Part shown: positions 42,024 through 51,632 of the stretch, in pieces
How the letters are laid out: each line of letters begins with the position of its first letter
Numbering within the stretch: position 1 is the first letter of the stretch
From: Balneatrix alpica DSM 16621
GTDB taxonomy: Bacteria > Pseudomonadota > Gammaproteobacteria > Pseudomonadales > Balneatricaceae
Assembly: GCF_000619885.1 (NCBI RefSeq)
Contig: NZ_JHUZ01000015.1
Location: 114,749 to 178,748 of the forward strand
Length of the DNA: 64,000 bases
Reading direction: 5' to 3'
Position numbers and translations under genes: made by a program
Notes under the pieces: model-generated
Database searches by the model: none
The model's input: the letters and a program-made list of their open reading frames with translations, nothing else
Told to the model about the DNA's origin: nothing

Positions 42024-43655
42024 TTACCTCACCGCATTTAATAAGCTTTCAAAAACACGCTGTGACGTCGTAATAATCTGCGCCGCAGCTTGATAGGCCT
42101 CTCGATAACGCATCAAGTTAGCCGCCTCTTCATCCAGGTTGACCCCTGAAACAGAATCCCGGTAATTTTGTGCATTAGTTAGCAGCACTTTATCGGACTG
42201 CTCATCAATGCGAGCCTGACTGGCATACCCCCCAACGCGACCAATGGTTTGCGAGTACGCGGACTGATAAGTCAGAGTGCCACCCGCTAAGGTCGGGGTG
42301 TTTTGTAAAGCGATCAGCGCTAAACCATTGGTATTGTCATTCTGCTGGGTCGCCGTGGCACTTGAGCCAGCAAAGGCTAAACCTGCCGGTGCAAGCGTTG
42401 TCACACCGACTTCACCTGCCATGTTATAGGTTGGCCGCACCAAAAAACTATCGCCATTGGCAGGAGAGCCAGTAAAAGCAAGATCAAACCCATCCACACT
42501 AAAGTTAGGTCCGGCCCCTGTTGCAACTTGTTGGTTATCTGATAACCGAGTGACACTATAACTACCGGCGTTATAACGCACCTCGTAATCACTTGCGGTT
42601 AAATTGCCATGTGACCAACTGGCTGGAAAGTTCAGAGTAGCCGCACCCGACCCAGTGTTATTGGCGCTAGCCAATACCCGCGAGCTCACGGTGTAACTAC
42701 CGTTCAATGCGGGAGTAAACAGATCTGCACCTACAGCATTATTTAAGTCTCGCCCCTGATTTTGCTGGCGGTTAAAACTGTCAGTAAAAACAGCGGCTAA
42801 CTGGCCAAGCTCATTCATGGTGGGATTCAAGGCATCACGACGATAGGCCAGGGTTCCCCCTAGCTTGCCATCCTGAATGATAGAAGAAATCGATGCCTTA
42901 CTTGGCTCGAGGGTGACATCAAACTGCGCTTTATCGTACTCCCCCTGGGTCACGCCCATTTTCATAGAGGAGTCACTCATCACCAGCGACTGGCCACCCT
43001 TAAGGTAAACATTGACCATTCCTTGCCCCGCAGGAGCTGTATACACCCCCACAAACTCAGACAGCTCACGTACTAGCTCATCACGCTTGTCCTGTAACTC
43101 CAGCGAATCCTTATTTAGAGACACCGCTGAGTTGATTTGCTTATTCAGATCAGCAATCGAGGAAGAAAGACGATTAATATCAGACACATATCCCGTCAGC
43201 TGATCGTTGATAGCCTGATGCTGATCCTGCATCAAGCCATTCATACGATTAAAGCGATCAACTAACTGGCTAGCCTGAGTCAATACCAAGCGGCGGGAGG
43301 TGATATCAGTCGGGTTATTGACTGCATCATTCAAGGATGCAAAAAAATTACCTAACCCCGTGGAGATACTATTTGATGTCTCCGCCACCAACTTATCCAG
43401 CACACTGGCATGCTGCAGCCGGGTCGCACTACTTTGGTAGATGCCTGCCTGCTGTTGCAAATTATGGATGGCATACTGGTCCACTACTCGAGTCGTCAAA
43501 CTCTGGGAGACACCTACATTGGCATCGGAATAATGCACGGTGGATTGCCGGCTATACCCCACTGAATTCATATTGGTGATATTTTTACTCACCGTTGTCA
43601 GCGACGTCTGACTTGCACGAATCCCCTGCTGCCCGATATTTAATAAGTTAGCCAT
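42024..43655 (-). CDS. flgK: FlgK: hook-filament junction protein
   Basis: 543 residues. ANLLNIGQQGIRASQTSL followed by SKNITNMNSVGYSRQ is the flagellar rod-type N-terminal domain, and VNLDEEAANLMRYREAYQAAAQIITTSQ the C-terminal one. The large middle region is variable as usual. It makes the first junction ring and starts a pair with flgL. Confidence 0.94.
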   Translation of the reverse strand: MANLLNIGQQGIRASQTSLTTVSKNITNMNSVGYSRQSTVHYSDANVGVSQSLTTRVVDQYAIHNLQQQAGIYQSSATRLQHASVLDKLVAETSNSISTGLGNFFASLNDAVNNPTDITSRRLVLTQASQLVDRFNRMNGLMQDQHQAINDQLTGYVSDINRLSSSIADLNKQINSAVSLNKDSLELQDKRDELVRELSEFVGVYTAPAGQGMVNVYLKGGQSLVMSDSSMKMGVTQGEYDKAQFDVTLEPSKASISSIIQDGKLGGTLAYRRDALNPTMNELGQLAAVFTDSFNRQQNQGRDLNNAVGADLFTPALNGSYTVSSRVLASANNTGSGAATLNFPASWSHGNLTASDYEVRYNAGSYSVTRLSDNQQVATGAGPNFSVDGFDLAFTGSPANGDSFLVRPTYNMAGEVGVTTLAPAGLAFAGSSATATQQNDNTNGLALIALQNTPTLAGGTLTYQSAYSQTIGRVGGYASQARIDEQSDKVLLTNAQNYRDSVSGVNLDEEAANLMRYREAYQAAAQIITTSQRVFESLLNAVR

Positions 43656-43692
43656 ATAGAGTCCTCCCGCCTGGGGTTATCGACCAATAGCC

Positions 43693-44688
43693 TCAAAGCT
43701 TGAGTGAGGCGAGAGCCTGTTGCATGCGCTCCCCTTCGGCGATTTGGATGATTTTGCTGGCATAGCGTGGATCAGTTGCATATCCCGCCTGCTGCAGTGC
43801 TTTAACAAAACCCGCTCCATCTGCAGTTTGGCTTAATGCCTTCGAATAACGGCCGTTTTGCTGTAAAAAGCTTATATAGTCACTAAAGCTTTCGGTGTAG
43901 GAGTTGTAGGAACGGAAGTAAGCCCGCTCTTTTACAGGCACACCTCCTCGATACTCCAGCGTAGTGGTTGCTGCTTTAGCGCCATCCCAACTAGGATCCG
44001 CTTTAATCCCAAACAGGTTATAGCTGTTACGGCCATTATCATCTTTGATCAGGTGCTTACCCCAACCGGTCTCTAATGCCGCCTGCGCCAGCAGGAAACG
44101 CTCATCTACTCCAAGGCGATCCGCTACCTGCTTAGCACTTGGGTAAAGCGAGCGAATAAAGTCCTCTGCATCACTAAACTGACTCTTCTGGCTGCTCTCT
44201 GCCACGCTTGGAATGGCACCTTGGCGCTCCAAACGCTGCAACACAGCCTCCCAGGCTATTGCATCTTGTTGCAACTCAGCAGAGGGTGTCGGGGCAACAC
44301 TTGGCCAGGCAGTCGGCAACAAATTGCCGCTACGAGCCTGATAATCCTCTACGCCCATTGCCGTTTCAGTACTCTGCTGCGGCAGCAACTGGCGTACCAA
44401 CACATCGGCTAAACCCAACCCACCAGACTGAGCAATCTCGATCCCCATTTGTTGATCGAGCATGTCCTGATACATCTTGGTTTCATTTGAGTTGAACAGA
44501 CTGTCTTCATTCAGCGCTGCGTTAGACTCTCGCATAGAACGTAGCAACTGGTTGATGAACAAGGATTCGAATTGGCGAGCAACATCACGTACTGCTTCAG
44601 GTGAGTTGTCTTTAGCGGCATTTTTCAGAGATTGCAGACGATTCAGGTCGGTATAAACCTGGGACTGCATTGTCGCCTGACCAATCAT
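43693..44688 (-). CDS. flgJ: FlgJ: rod cap with peptidoglycan hydrolase domain
   Basis: 331 residues in two parts: an N-terminal rod-scaffold domain (VARQFESLFINQLLRSMRES ... QMLDQQMGIEIAQ-like) and, from about 170, a glucosaminidase domain (LAQAALETGWGKHLIKDDNG with the catalytic Glu). It opens peptidoglycan while capping rod growth. The dual-domain form is typical of gammaproteobacteria. AGGAGG precedes the ATG. Confidence 0.94.
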   Translation of the reverse strand: MIGQATMQSQVYTDLNRLQSLKNAAKDNSPEAVRDVARQFESLFINQLLRSMRESNAALNEDSLFNSNETKMYQDMLDQQMGIEIAQSGGLGLADVLVRQLLPQQSTETAMGVEDYQARSGNLLPTAWPSVAPTPSAELQQDAIAWEAVLQRLERQGAIPSVAESSQKSQFSDAEDFIRSLYPSAKQVADRLGVDERFLLAQAALETGWGKHLIKDDNGRNSYNLFGIKADPSWDGAKAATTTLEYRGGVPVKERAYFRSYNSYTESFSDYISFLQQNGRYSKALSQTADGAGFVKALQQAGYATDPRYASKIIQIAEGERMQQALASLKL

Positions 44689-44700
44689 CCTCTGCCTCCT

Positions 44701-45807
44701 TTAAATAACCACTAGCTCGGCCTGTAAGGCGCCAGCTTGTTTCAATGCTTCTAGTATCGCCATCAAGTCACCAGGGGCGGCCCCCACACTATTCACCGCA
44801 TTGACGATATCACGCAGCGAGGCGCCAGGGGTAAACTCGAACATATGCCCTGAGCCTGCATCCACCTCTACTCCACTGCGCGGGGTGATAATCGTTTCTC
44901 CCGCTGACAAGGGTTCAGGTTGATTGGCTTGCGGCGCCTCAGTAATCGTCACCGTGAGCGCCCCATGGGTGACAGCCACCGGTGCTACCCGTACATTCTC
45001 TCCGATCACGATGGTGCCGGTGCGGGAGTTGATAATGACTTTGGCCCGCTCTGCAGCCAAACGCACTTCAAGGTTCTCCAACACAGACAGATAAGACACG
45101 CGCTGAGAGGAATCCCGCGGTGCCCGCACCCGGATCGAGGTAGCATCCATTGCTTCAGCCACACCACTACCAAGCAAGTCATTAATCTGTTCAGTGACGC
45201 GTTTAGCGGTAGTAAAATCAGGTCTATGCAAATTGAATACCAAGGTATCTCCATTGGCAAAACCACTTGGCACAATCCGCTCAACTGTCGCCCCTGAGGG
45301 AATACGCCCAACGTTCAGCACATTGACACTGACCCGAGAACCGTCCGCTCCTTCCGCACCGAAGCCCCCCACCACCAAGTTCCCCTGTGCCATCGCATAA
45401 ATTTGTCCGTCCGCACCTTTCAGCGGCGTGAGCAACAAGGTACCACCACGCAAACTCTTCGCATCACCAAGGGAAGATACCGTAATATCAATCGTCTGCC
45501 CTGGCTTAGAGAAAGGCGGTAACTCGGCATGCACCGCCACTGCAGCAATATTCTTCGACTGAGGACTGGTACCCGCAGGCAAGGCAATACCAAACTGCTC
45601 CAACATATTTTTAAAGGTTTGTGTTGTATAACGAGCACTGGACTTATCACCGGTACCGTCCAATCCCACCACTAGGCCATAACCCACCAGCTGGTTAGTA
45701 CGCACACCTGCCACACTAGCAATATCCTTCAGGCGCTGACTGTTATCAGCCAAACTCAACTGGCTTAAGCCCCACAGCACCGTAAGCAACAAGAAGCGGA
45801 TCAACAT
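44701..45807 (-). CDS. flgI: FlgI: flagellar P-ring protein
   Basis: About 368 residues. A signal peptide ([20 protein letters not shown]) precedes [31 protein letters not shown], the FlgI signature; the C-terminal [33 protein letters not shown] is also conserved. It is exported to the periplasm and assembled with FlgA's help. The ATG at 45807 has AAGGAGGG at good spacing; the frame's first ATG (45825) would put that ribosome site inside the gene. Confidence 0.95.
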   Translation of the reverse strand: MLIRFLLLTVLWGLSQLSLADNSQRLKDIASVAGVRTNQLVGYGLVVGLDGTGDKSSARYTTQTFKNMLEQFGIALPAGTSPQSKNIAAVAVHAELPPFSKPGQTIDITVSSLGDAKSLRGGTLLLTPLKGADGQIYAMAQGNLVVGGFGAEGADGSRVSVNVLNVGRIPSGATVERIVPSGFANGDTLVFNLHRPDFTTAKRVTEQINDLLGSGVAEAMDATSIRVRAPRDSSQRVSYLSVLENLEVRLAAERAKVIINSRTGTIVIGENVRVAPVAVTHGALTVTITEAPQANQPEPLSAGETIITPRSGVEVDAGSGHMFEFTPGASLRDIVNAVNSVGAAPGDLMAILEALKQAGALQAELVVI

Positions 45808-45825
45808 ACTGCCCTCCTTCATCAT

Positions 45826-46497
45826 CTAGAAAGGCCATAACGCACTAAAGAAGAATTTAGTCAGCCACCCCTGAGCAACAGAATCCTGTGCCTGCCCAGT
45901 ACCACTGTAAGCAATGCGCGCATCTGCCACTCGGGTAGAGCTCACTTCATTATCAGGATTCACATCCTGCGGACGAACCAAGCCAGTTAAGCGGACAAAC
46001 TCCTCCCCCTGAGTAAGGTTAATCCACTTTTCCCCGCGCACACGCAACACACCATTAGGCAAGACTTCTGACACCGTTACAGCAATGGTACCGCTAAGTT
46101 TATTACTCTGTTTAGCACTGCCAGAACCTGAGAATGTATTGGTACCACCGATACTGGTATCAATTCCGCGCCCATTAACACTTAAAGGCACCCCAAGGAT
46201 GGTCGGATTTTGCACCGACACACTGGTGGTTTTTGAATCTGCCGCCGTTGCACTCTTTTGCGAGTTGGTTGTTTCTTCTAGCACCACCACCAGAATGTCA
46301 CCGACACGATGGGCTCGACGGTCACCATACAGCGACATTTCATAACCATCTTGGAAGATAGAGCCATTACTCTCTTTAGGCGGATACATCTGTTGCGGCG
46401 AAACCGGCGCAAATTGAGGGTCATCCGGCCGTGGTGTTTTACTCGCACAAGCACTCAGCAGCATGGTTGCCAACACTATCCAAACCGGCGCTCTCAT
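45826..46497 (-). CDS. flgH: FlgH: flagellar L-ring lipoprotein
   Basis: 223 residues. Signal peptide with lipobox LLSAC (VLATMLLSACASKTP). The L-ring motifs SLYGDRRAHRVGDILVVVLEETTNSQK and GVLRVRGEKWINLTQGEEFVRLTGLVRPQDV follow. It is a lipoprotein of the outer membrane, paired with FlgI. Confidence 0.95.
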   Translation of the reverse strand: MRAPVWIVLATMLLSACASKTPRPDDPQFAPVSPQQMYPPKESNGSIFQDGYEMSLYGDRRAHRVGDILVVVLEETTNSQKSATAADSKTTSVSVQNPTILGVPLSVNGRGIDTSIGGTNTFSGSGSAKQSNKLSGTIAVTVSEVLPNGVLRVRGEKWINLTQGEEFVRLTGLVRPQDVNPDNEVSSTRVADARIAYSGTGQAQDSVAQGWLTKFFFSALWPF

Positions 46498-46511
46498 AGA
46501 CTAGCCCTCAC

Positions 46512-47297
46512 TTATAGCTGCTGGGTCACGAAACCAAGCATCTGATCGGCGGTAGAGATCACCTTGGAGTTCATTTCATATGCACGCTGAGTGGTAATCA
46601 TATTGACCAGCTCTTCCACCGCGCTAACGTTAGAGGCTTCCAACATCCCTTGAATAGTGCGCCCCATACCATCCAACCCAGGCTGTCCTTCCGCAGGCGC
46701 GCCGCTTGCAGCCGTTTCCTTAAACAGCGTTCCCCCCACAGCCTGCAAACCAGCAGGATTCACAAAACGGGATAACTGAATCGTGCCAACAATTTGAGGA
46801 TTGGCTGAGTCTTCATTCAATATCGCCTCGACATTACCATTGGCATCGATTGATACCTGAGTTGCTCCCTGAACGTTAATTTGCGGGTCTAACAGATACC
46901 CCTCAGGAGTCACTAAGTCGCCAGCATCATTCAGCTCAAAGGCCCCCTTACGGGTATAACCCAGGGTTCCATCCGGTAACTGCACTCGAAAAAAACCTTC
47001 CCCCTGAATCATCATGTCAAAGGTATTACCCGTGTTAATGGAGTCACCTTGAGAGAAAATTTTCTGCGTAGCCAACACTCGTACCCCTGTACCTATCTGT
47101 AAGCCAGAAGGTAAACGGGTATTTTGAGTAGACAAACCGCCAGGCTGACGTTTGATTTGATACAACAAATCCTCAAACTCAGGGCGATCCTTTTTAAAAC
47201 CTGTAGTACTGATATTTGCCAAGTTGTTGGAGATGGTTGAGAGAGCGGTATCCTGCGCACTCAGGCCAGTTTTACTAATCCAAAGGGACGCCAACAT
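46512..47297 (-). CDS. flgG: FlgG: distal rod protein
   Basis: 261 residues. LWISKTGLSAQDTALSTISNNLANISTTGFK at the N-terminus, ITTQRAYEMNSKVISTADQML at the C-terminus and a length of about 260 residues are standard for FlgG. It forms the distal rod through the P and L rings. It is preceded by flgF and followed by flgH. Confidence 0.95.
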   Translation of the reverse strand: MLASLWISKTGLSAQDTALSTISNNLANISTTGFKKDRPEFEDLLYQIKRQPGGLSTQNTRLPSGLQIGTGVRVLATQKIFSQGDSINTGNTFDMMIQGEGFFRVQLPDGTLGYTRKGAFELNDAGDLVTPEGYLLDPQINVQGATQVSIDANGNVEAILNEDSANPQIVGTIQLSRFVNPAGLQAVGGTLFKETAASGAPAEGQPGLDGMGRTIQGMLEASNVSAVEELVNMITTQRAYEMNSKVISTADQMLGFVTQQL

Positions 47298-47308
47298 ATC
47301 CTATCTCC

Positions 47309-48055
47309 TTAACCAATTTGTAACAGACGATTTTCTGCTGCCGCATTTTCTTCTACGGTTTTCATCATCTTCACATTCATTTCGTACTGGCGGCTGAGGG
47401 ACATAATGGCGGTAAACTCCTCCACCGGATTAACGTTACTGCTCTCCAGATAGCCCGAACGCAGCTGTACCTGAGCATCCGCTAACGCAGGCTGACCATT
47501 TTCCAGAGAAAACAGGCCGTCCTCGCCCTTTATCAAGTCTCGAATCTCAGGATTAACCAACTTGATACGATCAATCTCAGCCACGTTGGCAGGCTGATCA
47601 CCTTCGGCCACAATCGTGATGGTGCCATCCCCACCAATCTCAATCTGGGAGAAAGGCGGCAAAACAATCGGCCCACCTTCGCCGATCACCGGCAAACCTT
47701 TGCCGGTCCGCAATTGCCCTAAAGGATCAACAGTTAGCGACCCTACCCGGGTATAAGCTTCGGAGCCATCTTCTCGCTGTACAGCAATAAAGCCATCCCC
47801 GCCAATCGCCACATCCATTGGACTGCCCGTCACCTTAAGAGTACCAGGGGTAAAATCCGTGGCAGGATTTTCTGTCATGTTATAGACCCGGCTCGGAAAG
47901 CTTTCGCCAAACACTTGCATAGAGCGGGCTTGCTCAAAGTCGCGACGAAACCCTGTCGTACTGACATTGGCCAGGTTGTTGGCATGAATCGCTTGGCCCC
48001 ACATATTTTGCTTGGCGCCAGACATTGCCAGAAACAGTGCTCTATCCATCGACAT
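47309..48055 (-). CDS. flgF: FlgF: proximal rod protein
   Basis: 248 residues. ALFLAMSGAKQNMWGQAIHANNLANVSTTGFR and the C-terminal VNPVEEFTAIMSLSRQYEMNVKMMKTVEENA mark FlgF. It is the first gene of the flgF-G-H-I-J-K-L operon. GGAGGG sits six bases before the ATG. The sigma54 promoter at 48088-48103 lies about 33 bases upstream of the start. Confidence 0.94.
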   Translation of the reverse strand: MSMDRALFLAMSGAKQNMWGQAIHANNLANVSTTGFRRDFEQARSMQVFGESFPSRVYNMTENPATDFTPGTLKVTGSPMDVAIGGDGFIAVQREDGSEAYTRVGSLTVDPLGQLRTGKGLPVIGEGGPIVLPPFSQIEIGGDGTITIVAEGDQPANVAEIDRIKLVNPEIRDLIKGEDGLFSLENGQPALADAQVQLRSGYLESSNVNPVEEFTAIMSLSRQYEMNVKMMKTVEENAAAENRLLQIG

Positions 48056-48087
48056 GGGTAACCCTCCAATACATCTCTCTGTTACCC

Positions 48088-48103
48088 AGCAAAAAACAGG
48101 CCA
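48088..48103 (-). promoter_or_regulatory. Sigma54 promoter of the flgF-L operon
   Basis: TGGCCTG, four bases, TTGCT on the minus strand match the -24/-12 consensus (TGGCAC-N5-TTGCW) with two non-critical changes. It abuts the U-tract of the upstream gene's terminator and is 33 bases from flgF. Confidence 0.85.
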
Positions 48104-48126
48104 AAAAAAATCGGGCCAACGCCCGA
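48103..48126 (-). terminator. Rho-independent terminator of the deacetylase-like gene
   Basis: TCGGGC stem, GTTG loop, GCCCGA stem and eight U on the minus strand, about 60 bases behind the deacetylase stop and directly before the sigma54 promoter of flgF. Confidence 0.93.
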
Positions 48127-48188
48127 CTCTTTACTACAACACCATTCTCGCAACATTACCTACCCTTGCGACAACCTAGGATCAATAC

Positions 48189-49112
48189 TTAGAAACCTGC
48201 TAATACCTGCAAATGCGCTTCAACGGAGCGTGCCAATGCATCTGGGTTATACCCCCCTTCTAACACCGATACTAAACGGCCGTTTGCATACTGGTTAGCT
48301 ACACTCAGCAATAATTGTGTCACCCAACGGTAGTCGTCCTCATGTAAACGCAAATCCGCCATTGGGTCTTCTGCATGCGCATCAAACCCTGCAGAAATGA
48401 AAATAATATCTGGCTTGTGAGCTTGCAGTGCGGGTAAGCAGCGCTGCTCCACCACTTTGCGAAATGCATAACCATCACTAAAGGCTGGCAACGGACAATT
48501 AATGATGTTGGGCCGCTCCAGGTAAGAGTATCGATCAGGATAAAACGGATGTTGAAAGGTCGAGCACACCATGACCTCTGGCCGATCTTTAAAAATATCC
48601 ACCGTGCCATTGCCATGATGGACGTCGAAATCAAAGATGGCGACACGCTCAATGCCTGGCTGTTGCAATGCATGTAACGCCCCAATGGCAACATTGTTGT
48701 ACAAGCAAAAACCCATCGGTAACTCATGCTCAGCATGGTGACCAGGTGGACGTACCGCACAGAACGCATTGTTCGCTTTGCTATTGAGTACTCGATTAGT
48801 GGCCAAAATCACACTGCCCACCGCTAAACTCGCTGCTCTTAAGGAGTGAGGGCAAAGTGCCGTATCATCATCCGTCCACACAATACCCTGCTCAGGCAAC
48901 TGAAATGCCAGCTTTTCCATATGATAGCGACTGTGAGCCAATAAAATTTGCTCTGCTAGCGCCGGTACCGCGCTATGATGATCAAGCTGTTGAGCCAATC
49001 CTGAACGCTCTAACTGGCGTTTAATTGCTACCAGCCGCAGCGGACTTTCCGGATGCTCCGGCCCCATATTGTGCTGCTCACAATCCTGGTGAGAAATAAA
49101 GGCAGTTAACAT
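48189..49112 (-). CDS. Histone-deacetylase-superfamily protein (AcuC/acetylpolyamine-amidohydrolase-like)
   Basis: 307 residues. Zinc-site and general-base motifs are intact: RPPGHHAEHELPMGFCLYNN, FDFDVHHGNGTVDIF and FISAGFDAHAEDPMADL. The family removes acetyl groups from polyamines, small molecules or lysines. Its own terminator and divergent neighbour show it is an independent gene, not part of the flagellar machinery. The substrate is not known from sequence. Confidence 0.9.
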   Translation of the reverse strand: MLTAFISHQDCEQHNMGPEHPESPLRLVAIKRQLERSGLAQQLDHHSAVPALAEQILLAHSRYHMEKLAFQLPEQGIVWTDDDTALCPHSLRAASLAVGSVILATNRVLNSKANNAFCAVRPPGHHAEHELPMGFCLYNNVAIGALHALQQPGIERVAIFDFDVHHGNGTVDIFKDRPEVMVCSTFQHPFYPDRYSYLERPNIINCPLPAFSDGYAFRKVVEQRCLPALQAHKPDIIFISAGFDAHAEDPMADLRLHEDDYRWVTQLLLSVANQYANGRLVSVLEGGYNPDALARSVEAHLQVLAGF

Positions 49113-49267
49113 GTTGCTTCCATTTGTTTTTATAAATCGCAGGGTTTCGCCAGTTTACCTAAAGGCATGCAGCATGGCGCTACTGCCAAGGTCGCACACT
49201 ATGTTGATTTACATCATGATCCTTATCAGCAAAATGTCAGACACTGGGCGCACAGCATAGAACGCTT

Positions 49268-49294
49268 AGCACCGAATTTCGGTGCTTTTTTTTT
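49268..49294 (+). terminator. Plus-strand hairpin with U-run in front of the response-regulator gene
   Basis: AGCACCGAA / TTCGGTGCT hairpin followed by nine T on the plus strand. No plus-strand gene precedes it within reach: the upstream neighbour is divergent. It may end a short untranslated RNA or act as an attenuator in the leader of the next gene. Confidence 0.75.
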
Positions 49295-49342
49295 CTTGGT
49301 ATTTGGCCCCCATAACTATAATCAGCAGAGCAGGAGGCCAGC

Positions 49343-50920
49343 ATGCTAAATAAGAAAAAAGTGCTCTTTATCGACAGCAACGGCAATATGCGCTTCACCA
49401 TGAAGAGCATGCTGAGAAGTTTGGGCATTGAGCACCTGGAAACCCAGGCGCCAGCCCCTAGCCTACTCAAGCACATTCAAAACCAGCACTATGACTTTGT
49501 AATCGTCAGTCATAACGAACAAGATCGTCTTAATGGCATTCGCTTGCTTGAAGAAGCGCGATATCACAACACGTTGCCAGAGCATACTGCCTGGATCCTT
49601 CTCGTCGCCGACACCGCCAAAGATCTTATTATTCATGTTATCGACAGCTATCCCGATGACATTCTTACCAAACCCTTCACTGCCAATGAACTACAACGGC
49701 GATTAGAGTCACTTGCACATAGACAAGACTCACTTAAGCCGCTTTGGGATCTTTTACGGCAAAAACGTACCCGCGCAGCCTTGGCACTCTGTGACAAAGT
49801 TGACGAAAACCATCAAAACTATCTTTATATCCAACAAGTTAAAGCCCGCCTACTCATGGCTAATCGCCGCCACTTGCAGGCTGCGCACCTACTGAGCGAG
49901 CTCCTCAAGCAGTACCCTCGTAACGATCTCGGCTTAATGCTGAGTTACTGTTTGTTCTGTGCCCAAGAATATGAACAGTCGATTACCACGCTCGGTGAGT
50001 TACTTGCCCAATCACCTTTGCTGTTAGGCGGATACGACCTCCTCAGTAAGAACTACCTTATGCAGGGGGACGTCTTTAAAGCCCGCTATTGGTTACAATG
50101 GGCCGTCTCTCTCAGTGCTCGCAGCATTCTTCGCTTGCAACAACTTGGTTATTACGCCTTTCTCAACACTGAGTTAGATGTAGCCGAGCCGGTACTCCAG
50201 AAAGCAGTTAAGCTGGCTGAAGACACGATTTTTGATAACAAACACCCCATTCTGCAGTTGGCTGATATCGGTCGCTACAAGGTAGAGCAGGGCGATGCTT
50301 GGCAACAGCAAGAAAAAGAGTTGGTGGAATGGCTGCGCTTAGCCCACAAACGCTTCCCCGATGACAAGGCTTTGGAAGTCGAAAGTGCTTGGCTGAAGGG
50401 GCAGTTTTATAAGAATGCCAAGCAAATGGTCATGGCCGAACAATTCTTAAGTGAAGCAGAAAAATTAGCCGGTGAGCGGGGGATCAGCATCCCGGTTAAT
50501 GTTTGGCAAGCGCCTCCTGACCTACCTGCGCGCTGGGTACAGAACATGCCGGAAGATCCGGAGTTGATAGAGCAAGCCTCGCTAGAACAATTACTCTATC
50601 GTGGCAGGCTGGCCTACCAAGCAGGACACCTGGGTCAGGCACTTAGCCACTACGCTGAAGTGCTACAAAACCAACCCGAACATGCCGATGCCATGCTCAA
50701 TATGACACAACTTTTTATTGAAGCGGCGCGCGACAGTAGCTATCAGCGTGATAAGCGTCTGCAACGCGCCAAACAATACGCTGTTCATCTCAATAAAAAA
50801 CACGAAGAACTTAGCAATCGCCAACGCAATCGCCTTAGAGCCCTGCAAGCACTACTCGACTCTCCTATTGAGGAGCTGCCTCAAGGTAGCTTGGGGGATC
50901 TGCTCTGGGAAGGCGTATAA
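49343..50920 (+). CDS. Degenerate response-regulator receiver fused to a TPR-like domain
   Basis: 525 residues. Residues 1-125 are a CheY-like fold (VLFIDSNGNMRFTMKSML ... DDILTKPFT), keeping the conserved Lys. The strand that should end in the phosphoacceptor Asp reads DFVIVSHNE, so the phosphorylation site is probably lost. The remaining ~400 residues are helical repeats of TPR type (e.g. QQVKARLLMANRRHLQAAHLLSELLKQYPRN). It is likely a scaffold or pseudo-receiver. GGAGG precedes the ATG. A weak sigma70 promoter (TATAAT at 49317-49322) lies just after the hairpin. Confidence 0.75.
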   Translation: MLNKKKVLFIDSNGNMRFTMKSMLRSLGIEHLETQAPAPSLLKHIQNQHYDFVIVSHNEQDRLNGIRLLEEARYHNTLPEHTAWILLVADTAKDLIIHVIDSYPDDILTKPFTANELQRRLESLAHRQDSLKPLWDLLRQKRTRAALALCDKVDENHQNYLYIQQVKARLLMANRRHLQAAHLLSELLKQYPRNDLGLMLSYCLFCAQEYEQSITTLGELLAQSPLLLGGYDLLSKNYLMQGDVFKARYWLQWAVSLSARSILRLQQLGYYAFLNTELDVAEPVLQKAVKLAEDTIFDNKHPILQLADIGRYKVEQGDAWQQQEKELVEWLRLAHKRFPDDKALEVESAWLKGQFYKNAKQMVMAEQFLSEAEKLAGERGISIPVNVWQAPPDLPARWVQNMPEDPELIEQASLEQLLYRGRLAYQAGHLGQALSHYAEVLQNQPEHADAMLNMTQLFIEAARDSSYQRDKRLQRAKQYAVHLNKKHEELSNRQRNRLRALQALLDSPIEELPQGSLGDLLWEGV

Positions 50921-50946
50921 AAGCTAGGAAAAGAGGAGAAGTGAAG

Positions 50947-51022
50947 TGGCCTCCCCACCAGGACTCGAACCTGGATTTGCCCCTTAGGAGGGGGCCGTTC
51001 TATCCTGTTGAACTATAGGGAG
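50947..51022 (-). tRNA. tRNA-Arg (anticodon CCT)
   Basis: The minus strand reads a full cloverleaf: acceptor CTCCCTA pairing with TGGGGAG, D-stem GTTC/GAAC, anticodon loop CTCCTAA with CCT, T-stem CCAGG/CCTGG with TTCGAGT loop, and encoded CCA. 76 bases. Confidence 0.95.
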
Positions 51023-51032
51023 GACTCGGCGC

Positions 51033-51061
51033 TTTATAACAACTCCTTGAAAACAAAGCAA
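51033..51061 (-). promoter_or_regulatory. Sigma70 promoter of tRNA-Arg
   Basis: TTGCTT, 17-base spacer and TATAAA followed by a GC-rich discriminator (GCGCC), typical of stringently controlled stable-RNA genes. Confidence 0.75.
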
Positions 51062-51142
51062 CTTTGTCTAATCAAAAGCCACTGTGCCCAGCCAGAAGCT
51101 CTGGCAAGCTTTCTTCCAAGAGAATCAACACAAACGAAGTGA

Positions 51143-51619
51143 TTAAGCTTCACCCAGTTTATGGCTAGGTGCATTATGCTTAGTTTTGCCTGATGCCGAA
51201 TAAAGCTTACGACTATCATGCTGCCCCTGTAACAAAGCCAGCAATTGCTCATTCTGCACTAAAGCACGCCCCACAATCTGAGCATTTACCTGAGCAGTTT
51301 CTTGGTTAACAAGCAGCAAGCTTTCCATCTGTTCTAACGCATCCTGCAAAGCAGCTTGCTGGGTACTGGACGAGGCAAAAGCCAGATAGCCCTCACGGGC
51401 CACCTCATAACCAGATGAGCTCAAACAGAACTGACGAGCTTGAACATTTGCTGCCAACTCATCCAGCAAAGTCTGCTTATCTTCTTGAAGGGAGGAGAAA
51501 CTTTCATGATCACGAGCCAAGAGAAGTGCTCGCTCTTTCACCAGGATCTCCTGCAACTGCTCAAGCTGAACATTGGCAGCCAACATCAACTCAAGCAGTT
51601 TGGATTCCTGGTCAGACAT
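51143..51619 (-). CDS. flgN: FlgN: hook-associated protein chaperone
   Basis: 158 residues, mostly helical with heptad-like leucines (LLELMLAANVQLEQLQEILVKERALLLARD). FlgN escorts FlgK and FlgL for export. The call rests on size, helical content and placement directly behind flgM, which is the usual partner order. Confidence 0.8.
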   Translation of the reverse strand: MSDQESKLLELMLAANVQLEQLQEILVKERALLLARDHESFSSLQEDKQTLLDELAANVQARQFCLSSSGYEVAREGYLAFASSSTQQAALQDALEQMESLLLVNQETAQVNAQIVGRALVQNEQLLALLQGQHDSRKLYSASGKTKHNAPSHKLGEA

Positions 51620-51632
51620 AAGACATTATCAA

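Noticed and set aside
49167..49349. Sixty-codon plus-strand frame before the receiver/TPR gene
   Set aside because: It runs through the hairpin and T-run, encodes a Phe run from the terminator and lacks a ribosome site.
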